Shown here: one piece after another, positions 9,101 to 21,800 of the stretch
How positions within the stretch are numbered: the first letter of the stretch is position 1
Layout: the number at the start of each line of letters is the position of its first letter
Made by a program: the position numbers and the translations under genes
The notes under the pieces: generated by a model
The model's input: the letters and a program-made list of their open reading frames with translations, nothing else
What the model was told of the DNA's origin: nothing
Database searches by the model: none
Source: Ectocarpus siliculosus
Lineage: Eukaryota > Sar > Phaeophyceae > Ectocarpales > Ectocarpaceae
Direction of reading: 5' to 3'
Length of the DNA: 64,000 nucleotides
NCBI GenBank assembly: GCA_000310025.1
Contig: FN649731.1
Span: 1,268,145 to 1,332,144 of the forward strand

Positions 9101-12042
9101 GGGGGAGATCGCCTGGCCCCCTCTGCAGCTCGTCGAGCCTGGCCCCCTCCACCCCCAGCACGCACAAGGTCTCGAACCTCCTCCCCCAGTAGCTAGTGCG
9201 GTCGAGCTTTCCCTGGTTTCGGTTGGTCATCACCACCTCGAGGTAGATAACGCCTCCTTCTTTGAACACCTTGTACGGATCATTGTAGAGGCGGAGACGG
9301 TGTGTGTGTGTTTGCGTGTGTTGTTCTTCACAACATCAGGCAGCGGCAACGGTAGTATGTAGCAGCAAACGTTTGCGTTGTCCTTCTGCGTGTGCCGCGG
9401 GCCCGATGACAAACGTACAGCACGTATCACACAGAAAAAAAAAAAAAACAGCCATCCTTTCTCTTGGTTTCCAATCCTGACGCTTCCCCAAGAAAGACGT
9501 GAGGACGGGATTACCGTACCACATCGTACCACATCGTACCATACCGTGCACCTGAACCACTCGCGATCAACACCGCTTTGCGCGAGCCCTCCCCGCAACG
9601 ACCAAGAGTTGAACATCTAGGCCGCCGCATCAGTGTCAGCCGCAGTGACAATCTACTGCTGTAGTGGTTTATATTCGAAAAGGTGACGTTTACAACAGTA
9701 TTCGTCGTACAACGCCTCGTGGCGGGCCACGCTGACGAAGCCGAGCGACTGTTACCTCCATCTCCCACTTCTGCTTGGAGTAGGGCGTGACGAGGATCTT
9801 GTTGAGGTTGTTTCGGTACGTGATGAAGTGAGCAGCCTCCTCCTCCTTCTCCCCCGGCATCCGGCATCGCACGGACACAAGACAAGGCAAAACCAAAAAG
9901 CAGGAGGGGCGAAACAACACAGCAAGGCAAAAGAGCACACAATAAAGGACGTCAAACCAGTGTCATCGCCGGGCTCGGTGTCGAGGCCCGACGCCGCTGC
10001 CTCTGGGACATCTCAAAAGTTCGTGGAGAGGGAAAAACATGTCAAACATCGACGACAAGCGTCGCCGCTCGGCCGGGCCCGGGCGACGATGTAGGGGGAC
10101 AAACACCAATACCAAGAGGAGAACGTGCCATGGGAGCAACACAGAAAACAAGGAGGCTTTTGACAAACAGGTCATGCAAGCACGAACGGAGCGCGAGAAA
10201 AACAGCCGAGGAGGGGGAATACGCAGAAATGTTGTTCGTGTGTGATCGCACTGCAACTCCTTTTAACCGCTGTTTTACTATCGTTTGCCTACGCCATCCG
10301 CAAAAAGGGATTTTTTTTTTTTGTCTTCACTTCAAATCAGCGCTCACAGCACTGTAGTGCCGTTTACTCCAACCCGTGGTCACACAGAAGAGCCCCTCTC
10401 TACCTTCCCCTCCTGCGGTACTTTGCCTTCGATTTTTAGTGCGAGAAGAGTTCAGCACTCTCTTCCCTCTGTGTACACACGAACTAGCGCTATCCACTAG
10501 GCCAGAAGCGGAAGCGAGAGAAAAACTCACTTTGCAAGAAAAAGCTTACGCCGGGATTCGAACCCCTGACCTGACCTCTAGAAGGTTTCGAGGATACCAA
10601 CTAGACCGCCGGGGCGACCAGCAAGGAATGCGAGGGAATGATAGTCTTTGCACGGGATTGGCGTACAAAAACTGAGGGTAAGTGTGTGTTTTTCATTCGC
10701 AGGCAGACCCGAGCAAACCGCAGAAGTTATCGAAAAAGCTATTCTCCATGGGACTTGCGGTTCGGCGTTTCATCGCTCCGGCAGAAGAACATGGTCACCA
10801 AATTTCAGTTTGTTGACATTTCGGGACTGAACTTGACCTATAACACGCACAGCTAAAAGCCGGTCTTTCGAATGAGGATAGCAACAATGATGACATTCCA
10901 TGCTGTAGAAAGGAGGAGTCCATATAACACAACAGGGCAGCCGTCTCGTCCAGCCGAATGCCTCACGCGCATTAAAACAACGACCCCAACCCTAACCAAA
11001 AACAAAACAGATCAATCACAGAGACACGCACACGTCGCTCAGACGCAAACCTTTTCCTTCGGCCAGGTGCATAGCGTTGTCGACAAAAGCCAAAAAAATC
11101 TAAACAAAACCGCAAACGCTATGGTTATACTGTAGCGCACACACCCGTTCTAGACCCGGAGTCTCGTCCAGCATCTCCGCGATCTCCGAAGTCGAAGAGG
11201 TGCTGTCGGGCTCCACGTAGTTCAGGTACCCCTGGTTGAGGTCCTTCCCTGCAGGTGCACACATATGTATTGCGGCCGTTTTTTTGTTGATGGTACAGTA
11301 TACGGTGCTGTCGCAAAAGTCGGGAAGGACTGTTAAAAATCGTGAGTGGGAGCCAAAAGAGTCACCCGTGATGAATAATAAGCGACGGAGGTTCAGGTCT
11401 CCATTATTGACGTCCGTGCGCTAGATTCGGACAACAACATAACCACGTACAGACGAAAACAGTAGGTCTATGACCTTCAAGGCGAAGGGTGGATGAAAAG
11501 TGCTGCCGCGAGAAACAGCAGCAGCACCAGCAGCGGCAGAAAGTGTGTTACACCTGGACAACCACCAAGGGCGCAGTAACACCAATGTAGCTCTCTCTCC
11601 GTGTGTGTTCTCCCTTCTCTAGGCGTGGGCAATAAACGCGGCGTTTGATTCATCTACTGTACATATATATCCTCTCCGGGCGGCCAACTGTGACTAACCG
11701 AGTCCACACAACAAGCCAGGGCAAGCAAGCACGGTGCAGGGTAGGCAAACACACCACCATGCCGCTTCGTTCGCAGTAAGCTTGGGGTTTCGGGTAAAAA
11801 AAAGGGGCACCGTGTCTCTCCACTACACAAGCGATGACGAAAGCGACTGCAGCCACAACAGAGGCGCAACTTCGAGTTAGAGTGTGCTGTGTCTCCACCA
11901 GCTCGGGAGCGGGATACGTGCGAAAAAACCGGCGCTCACCTTGAATGCCGGCCATCCTCAACTCCGGCGGGGGCTGCAGCGTGGGCTCGATTATCCCCTT
12001 TCCGGGCTTGAAGAAGGCGCCGATCTGTTCCGGCTCCACCGA
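6197..12042 (-). CDS. DXO: DXO/RAI1-family decapping exoribonuclease
   Basis: Eight minus-strand exons join in phase: 11940-12042, 11145-11248, 9756-9848, 9044-9269, 8259-8341, 7870-7969, 7113-7177 and 6197-6439 (TAA at 6197). They give 338 residues plus an unresolved N-terminus; animal DXO has about 400. The family removes incomplete or NAD caps from RNA 5' ends and degrades the RNA 5'-3', using divalent metal ions. Its motifs appear in order: EPEQIGAFF, DLNQGYLNYV, TYRNNLNKILVTPY (motif I Arg, with RN where RG is usual), SYWGRRFETLC (motif II Glu), GAEID (motif III) and VEIKT (motif IV). Then come LKYWAQCYLAGV and GYRDDHGG, and a C-terminus with VCLNFADRCLSFLK. All core acidic residues and the motif IV Lys are present, so it should be active. 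A SINE lies in the intron before exon 9756-9848 and a minisatellite beside exon 7870-7969. Confidence 0.94.
6466..6487. repeat. (CA)n microsatellite
   Basis: A run of about eleven CA units in the last intron of the DXO gene. Similar short CA or poly-A tracts occur at 8350-8365 and 8853-8875, in other introns of the gene. Confidence 0.9.
7736..7860. repeat. 18-bp minisatellite beside a splice donor
   Basis: About six and a half tandem copies of an 18-base unit (GGTCATCGCTGTTCTTAG) differ mainly at the first G (T, G or C). The array ends about nine bases from the GTGAGC donor of DXO exon 7870-7969, inside the following intron. Unit identity is high, so copy number probably varies. Confidence 0.92.
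10309..10615 (-). mobile_element. tRNA-derived SINE, copy 2
   Basis: Same family and orientation as 3929-4254: a tRNA-like head at 10615 downward with A and B boxes, a shared body, and an A-rich tail (plus-strand T run about 10310-10322). It differs from copy 1 by small indels, for example lacking about eleven bases near the tail. It lies in the DXO intron between exons 11145-11248 and 9756-9848, in the sense orientation of the gene. Confidence 0.85.
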
Positions 12043-12467
12043 CTGGTGCAAGCAAAGACAAAAACGCAAGACGACGTCAAGAAGAACAAAATTAACAGAG
12101 GATGGCACCATGAGGAAACCTGGGGGGGGGGGCTTGGATTCTTGCCGACCAGAGCAAAAACATGTTTTGCGCACAATCGACCATTTTTTCGTGGGGGCGC
12201 AGGGTGCGTGCGTATTACTGACGTATGCCTGCCACCGCGCCGGAATAAAAACAACTTCACTTTCTCCGAACACATCAGTAGGTTCACGCCAGGGGGCTGT
12301 ATGAGTCAGCGTGTGTTTGCTTATCAAAACAACATCGACTGCGCAAACTGGCTCATCCACGAATGCAGTGTTTCAGCTGGATTGTACACGCGAAAGCCTT
12401 TTCTAGTCCTAGTCCGCAAAGCGTGTTGTGCGTGTGCGCAGGCTATTCATGCTGACGGAACGCATAC

Positions 12468-12587
12468 GCCACTTGGAGGCCACCTCGCACGTGACTTTGA
12501 CGAGGTGGTACCTCCACAAGAGACTGCGCCAAAGAGGGGCTTCCCCAGTTGAGCGTGCGGCTTTGCAAAGAATACGAAGACGTCCAT
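12468..12587 (-). CDS. Candidate first exon of the DXO gene
   Basis: An ATG at 12587, just downstream of a TTTAAATA box, opens 40 codons (MDVFVFFAKPHAQLGKPLFG onward). They end in phase 0 at a GTATGC donor, matching the phase-0 start of DXO exon 11940-12042. Against it: the reading is low-complexity, the donor is weak, and it starts only 55 bases after the stop codon of the upstream gene. A different short exon between 12043 and 12641 is equally possible. Confidence 0.3.
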
Positions 12588-12641
12588 AGCGGTATTTAAA
12601 ACCGTCCATGACCCCTATCCTCTATTGCATCACCGTCCCAT

Positions 12642-14413
12642 CTACCACTCCAGACGCACCATGGGCTTACGCCACTCCGGGGCGAACTGGTGCACGTGGG
12701 AGCCCTCCGTTGGTCCCGACGTTGGCACGTGAAATATCGGCAAGGGTTTCGCCATGTCCGGCCGCTAAATTGATGGCGAAGGGAGAGAGGCAACACCATG
12801 CACCGTTCGTTCAGCGGACCGAAAATCGAGAGAATTGTTAAGACAGTATCAGCAATGCAGAATAGTAAAGTTCCGTGTTGCTACGTCACGGGTTGGGTCG
12901 TGACGCAATTTCATGAGTATGGTTGGTAGTCTCTCAGGCAGGGCATCCACGAACCGAAGGGAATGGATCCGTTTGCACGATCGTCTAGGGTAGTGAGTGC
13001 TGCTGCCCTTGCCGAAGGGGGTGGTGCCGATTCGACAAAATTTCGCTACAATCCTTGGTCATGGATAAGCAACCCAAATAAACGCTAATAGACGATCGCA
13101 TGCACACGACCTCGCGTCAACTCCATGCACAGGATGCATCACCAAACGATGTTCATCGCTCCTTCCACCTGGAATTTTCCCCCGGGTCTTGCCGTCTCCC
13201 TCGATTCAGTGATGGTTGTCACGTACAACGTAGGCTGGTTCTCCGTGCCGTTCATGAGAAAACTCGATGGGTGCATGCGCTGAAAGAAGCAACAGGAGGT
13301 ACATATCTACAACGGCTAGCGACGGAAAGCCGCACCCTGTGCATGCTGGACCTTGTTTTGGATTGCCCTGCGACCGGGTCGGGTTGGCAAGCAAACCCTT
13401 TCGATACTCCTGTTCCTGAACATACACCATTTGAGGCTATTCGACTGCAGCTATTAGAACATACTCAGTCAGCACTGACTTGACAAGTCTACAACGCTTG
13501 TTGTAGCAACTCCTGTAGGCAGAGCATAGAAAAAACACACGCACAACAGCAAGACGCATGCGTGCATAGCACGACAAACACCTCCACTTAGACCCCATCG
13601 CGAAGGAAAACCGAGCTTACCTGTCGCTTCCGCCTCGGGCGCCGGTAGTAGCTGAGAGGAGGGAGGTTGAGGTTTCCCGGGTTGTTCGCTGCCGCCGGAG
13701 ACAGCGACTCGGCCAGAAAAGTCGCGTACTTCTTCGCCGCGAGCTCGTGCAGCAGGACCTTCGGCATCCTTTGGTGTGTAAACACAAACAACGTTCACAG
13801 CAGTCAGACCTTCTTGCAGTAGCAACTCTGACATGACGCCGAGCATGGACGGAGAGAGTCGTGGGAAGAGAACATTAAAATAGGAGCCTTGTCCGCTGCA
13901 AACAACATATGATGTGGTGGTAGGTTGAGCATTTGCGTGATTGAAGGATCAACTCCGTCCCTAAGTTTAGTATGCATAGTCTGTATAGAGCAAGGTCGTG
14001 GGGAAGACACTCCCTCGTTCTTTGAAACCGAACCATTCCATCGGCGCTGCTGTACCCTCGCGCATATGCCGTACATCCCACATCCCACGCTAACGTTTCC
14101 GGATTGCATACGTCTCCGTGTTCGCACTGCTGTATGTCAAAGCTATGTATATAGTCTATACTCACCTCTCGCGGCGAATTATGCTATCAAGCGCACGGAT
14201 GTCCTGCTTCTCGTGGAGGCTCATGGAAGCACGAGGAGGTCTAATTCTGATGCTTGTCACCGCCATGGGCGACCTGCGTCGCGACGACGAAGACGGTGTC
14301 GGATTCCCGCTGCTTTTGCTGATGCTGGTGCTAGCTTTGGAGCTCGTCGTGTCGTTCGGCACTGCAGGCGCGGCCTTTCTCTTCTTTAGGGGCATGGGCT
14401 TATTGCTCGACAT
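12642..14413 (-). CDS. Small basic protein of unknown function
   Basis: Three exons join in phase: 14166-14413 (ATG at 14413, donor GTGAGT), 13621-13768 (acceptor CAAAG, donor GTAAGC) and 12642-12764 (acceptor TTTAG, stop TAG), giving 172 residues. Residues 1-60 are Ser/Lys/Arg-rich and probably disordered (KKRKAAPAVPN). Residues 68-100 are helical (SLHEKQDIRALDSIIRRERM, then LLHELAAKKYATFLAE). Then come a proline-rich link, a basic cluster (YYRRPRRKRQ) that could be a nuclear localisation signal, and a distinctive end, PIFHVPTSGPTEGSHVHQF then APEWRKPMVRLEW. No membrane segment is visible and I do not recognise the family. It is divergent from POLD3. The exon structure is good; the role is unknown. 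Confidence 0.8.
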
Positions 14414-15840
14414 GCCGCGTTCCCGTGAAGCAGGTAAGGAAGTTGAAGCTAATGTACAGCCCTACACAGCTGTCTAGTGTGTCGTGGTAGACCTCGTCTG
14501 AGCTGCGAGCAGAGACAGGAGAACGCAGCTGCAGGTGCCTGGCAGCTGGCAGCGGCGCCTTTCGCGGCGCATCATGTTGCGGGGCACCGTCTTGTATTAC
14601 TACCCCATGCAAAACACCAATCCAGAGTCCCCCCATGCCCGGCTCTCTCTGTGTGGGGGTGTGTGTGCACGCCGCGACACACCTCTGCAGCGCTAATAGC
14701 TGCCAGCGATCTCACTCTAGGGGAGGGCCACACAGACGGAAGATAGGTGAGGGAGGGATGTGGCTCTTGCTTGCGTAGACGAGGTTACCGCGTGGTTACA
14801 AAGAGGGAGGGAGGAAGCGGTTGCGGTGGTTCTTTGCGTGAAATTCAAATTCGCAGCTCGTCGCCGCCGCGCCCAAAAGAGGGTGAGGGCGCGCGGTGGC
14901 TGCCTACAGCAGTACTGTAGCCAGTAACCTTCCACAAAACCGTGGGCTGCTGCTGCTGGCACTATTGTGCACGGTCACCACTGAGGCACGCTGGGGGTGG
15001 CGGTTTGGGAGGGTGATTGATTCGTCTTCGTTCAAATATTTTTTCAGGCATTCAAAATCGGACGTAGACACCCCCGTGCACCTCGGCTACACTACTACAA
15101 CTGCTTGTATGCATACCTCTGGTACGAGTGTGGTGCCCCTCTTGTGTTGCGGGCGACACCCCATCGACAGGCCATCATCCTTCATTTGTATTTGGTTGAA
15201 CCGAAGACCTACATGTGGGTTGGATCTGCAATAGTATGCAGTAAATGCACCCGCTGTCACATCTCGCTCTCGGTCTTCCGGTAGAAACACTGATTTTTCA
15301 GTTGGTTCGTTACAGCAGCATCATGTTGGTAGACTGCAACACCCAAGACACCGTTGAAGGTAATGGGCCACTCGGACACTTGCGGGCCCAGGCCACTTCG
15401 TCCGATCTGAGGTGATCGTCGCCCTTTCTTCGGTCACCCCGCCTTTCGTTTTATAAGCGTGGTTGGTTGACTTCAACTTCTCTCGTCGCAGACGTTTGCT
15501 TTGCCTGTGACTGCTGTGAGCACATGATGGGAGTGTTCATGTACGGCCGGAATGGACCGGAGGGAGGGCGGTGGAACGCATGACGGCCGGCACCGTCGCA
15601 TATGCTGCGCTCCTGGCTGTGGTGCGCACTACGGTGTGCACCGCGTGCACTCGTGTTGCATGGTGTGTTGAGAGGTCTCGAAACCCATTAATGTATCTTA
15701 CTATGTCCCCTTTGTTCTCACTCCCCCGCCGACACTACAACACCCCCCGCCGCTCTTGGAAGGGCAACGGAGAGCTTACCTGAAGAGGACAGCATCGCCG
15801 GCACGCTAACGAGCTTTTTCCCGGGGTATCGTGGGCAAGC
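14414..15840. promoter_or_regulatory. Divergent intergenic region (unknown gene / POLD3)
   Basis: 1.4 kb separates the start codon of the basic-protein gene (14413, minus) from that of POLD3 (15841, plus). No exon chain was found, so it probably carries both 5' untranslated regions and both promoters. No TATA box can be assigned with confidence. Confidence 0.5.
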
Positions 15841-18800
15841 ATGGCAGCAGACGCGGCGGATGCAAGCGGAGGGACCCAAGTCCAGTACCTGGATGAGCTT
15901 GAGGTGCAGTGCTTTTGGGGCGGCAGGCCCAGGGGGCGGGCGGTGGGGGGGGGGGACGTAGGTGATGGTTGCGGCCACTTGCGTTCCGCTCGTTGGAGTG
16001 GAAATCCATGGTCTCTCAATTCGTAGACTTTTCTCCGAGGGATGCTGCGAGACGGTGTTGCTCGAGACAAGGCGACGATCCGTTGCATCAAAGTGTGCCC
16101 CGTATCTGGCACAAGCCACGCAACGAACTGGCGCGTTTGGAGCGGGGCAAGTACCGCAAGAGGCGGAGAGAAGGTACCCCACCTAGACCGACTTTCAAAG
16201 CTCGATTGCTCCACAACCAAGGGTGTGTGTACCGTACCGTATACCGTACCGTGGTATTCCGCAAGAGGCGGAGAGAAGGTACCCCACCTAGACCGACTTT
16301 CAAAGCTCGATTGCTCCACAACCAAGGGTGTGCGTACCGTACCGTATACCGTACCATGGTATTCCGCAAGCAGCGGAGAGAAGGTACCCCACTTAGACCA
16401 ACTTTCAAAGCTGGATTGTTCCATAACCAAGGGGGGGGGGGCGGAACGAGCCCCGTACGTCGACGGAAAGCCTTGGACGAGATGTTTCCAAAACGAACAT
16501 CCTTGATGTTGGCACAAGCTTGGTTGTGGAGCAGTCGAGCTTTGAACGTCGCTCTAGGGGGGGGTGCCACCTCTCCGCCTCTTACGGAATACCACGGTAC
16601 GGTATACGGTACGGTACACACACCCTTGGTTGTGGAGCAATCGAGTTTTGAACGACCCTCTGGGGGGGGTGCCATCTCTCCGCCTCTTGCGGTAGTAGCC
16701 GCCTTCAGCGCCTGGTAACAGGCTAGGCACTGGGTATCGAAGGGCTAAGTTGCTGCATGATTTTGGATTGCCATCACCACGAGAAGAAATAATAGACATG
16801 GGGCACTAGGCGACAGCAATTCAGCACCAGCGGAACCACCACGGGACCAGCACGCCTGTCGCCTGTGACAATACCTTCAACTTCTTCAGTAGCAGCGCCG
16901 ACCGCCTTGGGACCTCGAGCCCGTCGGATTGTCTCTACATGTAGAAACGCACGCACAATTGTGGCGATTTTGGTATGTTGTAGTTGACACAGAATAGGCA
17001 GTTAGGAACCACAATTGGTACTTGTATTGTTTGGATCGCAACCATAGCGAGAGGTACGTCGAAGCTACACCGATTTTTTCAGATGCGCCGAAGCTCGTAT
17101 CCGCTCCTTTTGGAGTTTGGCGTAAGGCGCGTTCCATTTCGGTTATTGTTTTCTACAGCAAGAAACAAAACCTCGTTTTTTCGACGTACTGCGGCACGGG
17201 TGCTGCCACACGACTACTGGAGCGGAGCGTCTCTGTCAAGGGTCCCGCTGTTCTTCGACCCCCCCTCCGCCGTACCTCGCCTGAGGTAGAGCACCACGTC
17301 CGCTCCGCCATCCCCGCACGTCAACAAATTCATCACTGCTTGCCACTAGGGACTTACCCGACCGGTGGTTGTTGAGCCAACCCGCAACAGCTTCTCAAGG
17401 GTCCCCCCTCATCATCCCGCCTTCCCCCACCCCTATTTTCTCCTCTTCCGTTGTGTGCGTGGTACTACCGCCCTGAATCTCGGTCGAATGTGAGCAGGGA
17501 TGGGTTCTCGACGAGCAGAAGGTGGTGACCTTCCGCTGGCTGGCCCTTGTGCTTTCGGTGACGGCGAACGCGGCAAAGAAGTGAGCACCTGTTTTGGGGC
17601 GATTTTGTGTCTTTGTTTTTCTTGAACTCTACGTATGCGGGTGGTGGTGTTTGTGTTGTTGGTATTGTTGGTGATTGTGTTGGTGTTGGTGTTGGTGATT
17701 GTGTTGGTGGAGATGGCGGTGGTACTGCTGCTGCTGGTTAAGATACGTCTGTTTCTCTTTTGCCTCACAGCACCTATTTTTGTTCTTTTTGTGGAGCGTT
17801 TGCCTCGTCGGGCGACGGTATCGTTTGCCTTCGCGACAGAATGCGCGACGCTGCTAGGTCAGTGAATTTCTAGGCCGCTGTTTGAGCGAGGACAAGCTTC
17901 TAAAATCGATCGCCTTTGTGCGAAAAAATTGAGCAGATGGGCCCGCAGATGCCTGTCGTATCGGAGCGTGCCGCGAACACGGGCTAGAAATGTAGCAAAC
18001 CAAAATTCCTCGCGGTTCCCGTATGAAGGCCTTCGTGCACTCCAGAAGTTAGGGGCATACGCCAAAGCGTTGACTCACATCACCGCGCACTTACTGTTTC
18101 AGCGTGCCTGGTTTTGAACCTATCATAACCGCTCAAGAGAAAACAAGGCAATCCATCCTTTGAATCTCAATCGGCCGCCTTGGCGTTGCTGTTGATCGAT
18201 TCTGGGGTCTCCGAGCTGCCCTCCAACAACAGCAAGCAATCCTGAGCTGCTGCCGTTGCTGTTTCGACTGAGTGCTTGTACCTCCGCCTTCGTTGCCGCT
18301 TTCTTCGTCTTGCTTCTGTTGCGCGCTCGTGCAGGATGTTGTACGACTTCTGCCAGCGGCAAGGCGAGCGGAAGGTTTCGGCGACATACCTCGTCGTGGG
18401 GAGGAGCGGCATCGGCGGTTTCGGGGCTGTGGAGGTAAGGTACTCATGTATGGGTTGAGCTTCCCCCCCCAAAGTTGTTCACGATGAAATGAAACCAGCG
18501 GTGGCAAAACAGCAGTAGCTGCGACGTGCGTTCGGAGGTTACTCGACAGCACGGATTTTGTCTCGCGCCCCGCCTTCTGTACATGTTTCTGTATGAGGAG
18601 GAAGTCGGTACATCGCGACGCCGGAGCCTTTTGTAGGACGGCGATGGCATGGAAGTGACCACGACGCTGACATGACGATGGCACTGAAATATCGATGACG
18701 TTGAAATGACCATGGCGTTGGAAGCATGAACACCATCACCACCGGCACCAACTTACTGCTGTGTTTCCACACAGGTGAAGCTCGTTTCGGCGGAGGGTTT

Positions 18801-21800
18801 GGACAGCACCCGGAAGGCGCTTGAAACCGTCACCTGCGTACACGTGTACAGCGTTCAGCCCGCGCCCTGCTCTCAGCCCGCGGCCGACATGTCCACCCAG
18901 GCAAGGATTGGGTTGCCTACTGAAGACTGTTCCGTTTATTGTTTTCTTGTTTTACTTTGCGATTTGTCGTTTCCAACAGCAGGCAAGCCCTGATGTGTGT
19001 CCGACAGCGTCGACAGGTTATCTCTTTGTCGTAAGCGTTCTGACGTATTCTGCGGAGACGAATGACAAATCCGCTGGTCACAAAAGGCTGATGTATCTAG
19101 GGATCGGCCCACACTTACAAGCGTTTTCTGCGCGGTAGTGGGCGCAACGGACGGACCTGGAGCTAGCCAAAGCCAGCACGGTTAAACGAAGACCAAAGCA
19201 CGTGTTTTCTCTTTCTTTGTTTTTTGCTCTCTTTGAGTCGCATGGTCCTAAATGTCGTTGCAATCCCTCCCGATTCACATGCGCATGTTCTCCCTCTCTT
19301 GGTTGCCCTATGTCTTTAGTTGTGGGCGACGGACCTGGAGCACACGAAGGAGATGGTTGAGGAGAGCACGGAAGCGGGGGCCAACCTGCGAACCCACAGG
19401 TGCAGACCACCGGTCGCTGTCTCTCTTGGCTCCGGGCGAACCGCGAGAGAAGACAAAGGGAGATGTCACGGGATGAAATCTCAACTAGTTGCTTGTGGAG
19501 ATGGGTGCCATAACAGCAATCAAAGCACCAAGTGTGTACCTAAAGATGCCAACCAGCTTGTATTTCGCTTGGCATTTGTTGTTGTTGAATGTGAACACTT
19601 TTTTTGTTTGTCTTCAATCGGCTTCTCCAAACGGCCGTTCTGACCGCCGACCCTCGCAGGCTCAAGGTAATTATGGGTCCGACCTAAAAGGACACAATTT
19701 TTGCATGGTTACCAAAGGACGGCAACCGATAAACAACCGATTGTGTCAGGAAGAACAAAACACTTGTTTTCATGACGCGCCATAAAGTTTTTTCTGCGTA
19801 CTCCCACCCCGTGCGACCCAAAAAATTTTGAAACATCAAAAGGTTGAGCGGAGTCCGTTGCCCAGAGGGCGTGGACGTTCCCGTGCCAAAGGCCCCGCCT
19901 CCGCCCGAGCGCGTCCAGGAAGAGTCGCCCTTCGCCCCCCGCGGCGGCGGCGCGGCCACCGGCGGGGCGGCGGGCGGCGGGGGGGGCGGTCGGAAGAATG
20001 CCTCCTCCAAGCCGAAGGGGAAGGCGATCGCTCCCAAAGACTTCTTCGCAGCGGCGGGAGGCGGGAAGGGAAAAGGGAAAGCGGGGGAGGGGAAGAAGGG
20101 GGCCGTGGGGACGGCGGCAGAAGAGGGGAAACAGGCGGCCGTGGCGGCGGCAGCGGCGACGCCGGCGGCCGCGGACGCTAAGAAAAAGAAGGCCGGGGGC
20201 ATCGGGTCCTTCTTTGGGAAGGGTGAGAGCAGAGGGAAGAGAGCGAAGAGAGAGATATAAGAGGAAACTCATAGGGTCTATTTCATACCGCGGTTGTTTC
20301 GTGGACCGTGGTTGATGGCTGCCTCGCCGGCGTCTTGGTTCGCACGGTAGCTTCTAAGTGTTGTTGCAATCCCTCCCGGTTCTTTTTCGCGTCGGAGGAC
20401 CTCGCCGGGCATTCTCCCGTCTTTCTCAGACTATTTAGGCTCCCACTTTGACGGGTGTTGCCTTGTCCTGTTCAAGTTTGCTTGGAAACCCCTGGCTTTT
20501 GGTGTGATCCTGCTTGGTCGCTCACAGCAGTGTACCGTGCCAGTTCGACACTCTTTCTTTCTCTTGTACAACATCGAGGGCGCCAATGCCGCCCGATACG
20601 CATTCCCTGGAAGAAACCCTTTCCACAATCTCCCTGTGGACTAGCACCGTTCCTGACGTGGAAGTGTCAAAACGTTTTTTTGCACCCCGGGCCATGGAGC
20701 TTGTTGCGGTGTCTTGAGCAACGCATTTATGTCCTTGGGGGTATGGATTAATGGTGTACTCGCCTGCTCGGACACGATGACGTAACGAGGGTGGTGTTCA
20801 CCCCACCGTCGTATTACTCACGATGTTTTTTATGATTTACCTATGCCGAGGCGCCTTGGTAGGGGCGCGATGGGTGTTCGAGTGTCAGGCGCCGGTGATT
20901 CCTGATGGAAGTGCAACCACCATATCTTCCGTCGTCGTGATCCCATCCCCCATGTTGCTTTAGTTTTTGAGATGACAATGCTCTGATTCTGAATTGAGAT
21001 GTCAACACCGTGCACCCCACGGAGTTTTGACGTCTTTGTGCCGTGGAACCTGGAGAGGTGTTTCCGCCAACCCCTGCCCACCTCCCGGACTGCCTACCTT
21101 CTTCCAGCTTCTGCGGCTCCTCCTGCCGCGGCAAAGGAAAAGAAGGAGGACGAGGAGGGCGGTGAGGGCGCGGAGGATGTCCAGCCACCACCGCCGCAGC
21201 AGCAGCAGCCCAAGGCCCGGTTGTCAAAGAAGATGGTGGTTGAGGAGGAAGACGACGAAGAGGAGGACGAGGTGGTGCCACGGAGGGGCGGGGACAAAGA
21301 CGGCGGGGCGGGGGGCGGGGCGAGCGAGGGGGAGGGCGACGGCCTCGAGGATTCCGAAGAAGAGTGGGACGACGGAACTGCCGCAAAATCGAAGACCCCG
21401 TCCAAGACCAACGGCGGCGGCGTTGGCAGCAGCAGCAGCAGCAGCAGCAGCAAAAAGGGATCAACAGCCACCGGGGCAGCAGCAGCGAAGAAAACAAAGG
21501 CGACGGCGCCCCCGGCGGCGGCCACCAGCGCCGCCAAGAAGGCCAAGAAGAGCCGATCTACAGCCTCGCCAGTCGGCGACGATGGCAGTGACGACGAAGC
21601 GGGAGGGAGGGAGGAGGCGGAATCCACTCCGGGGTCCGGGGCGGCCACAAAGGGCCGAGGAAAGGCCAAGAAGGCCGGGGGAGGTAGTGGTGCGAAAGGA
21701 GGGTCCGGCAGCGAGGCGGGGAGCGGCAAGAGCGAGGACGAAGAAGGAGGCGGAGAGAAGAAGAAGCGGAGGAGGGGGAAGGGGACGGCGGCGAGCACTA

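Noticed and set aside
13100-13483. 127-codon plus-strand frame
   Set aside because: It lies in intron 2 of the basic-protein gene, has no recognisable motif and no supporting splice partners.
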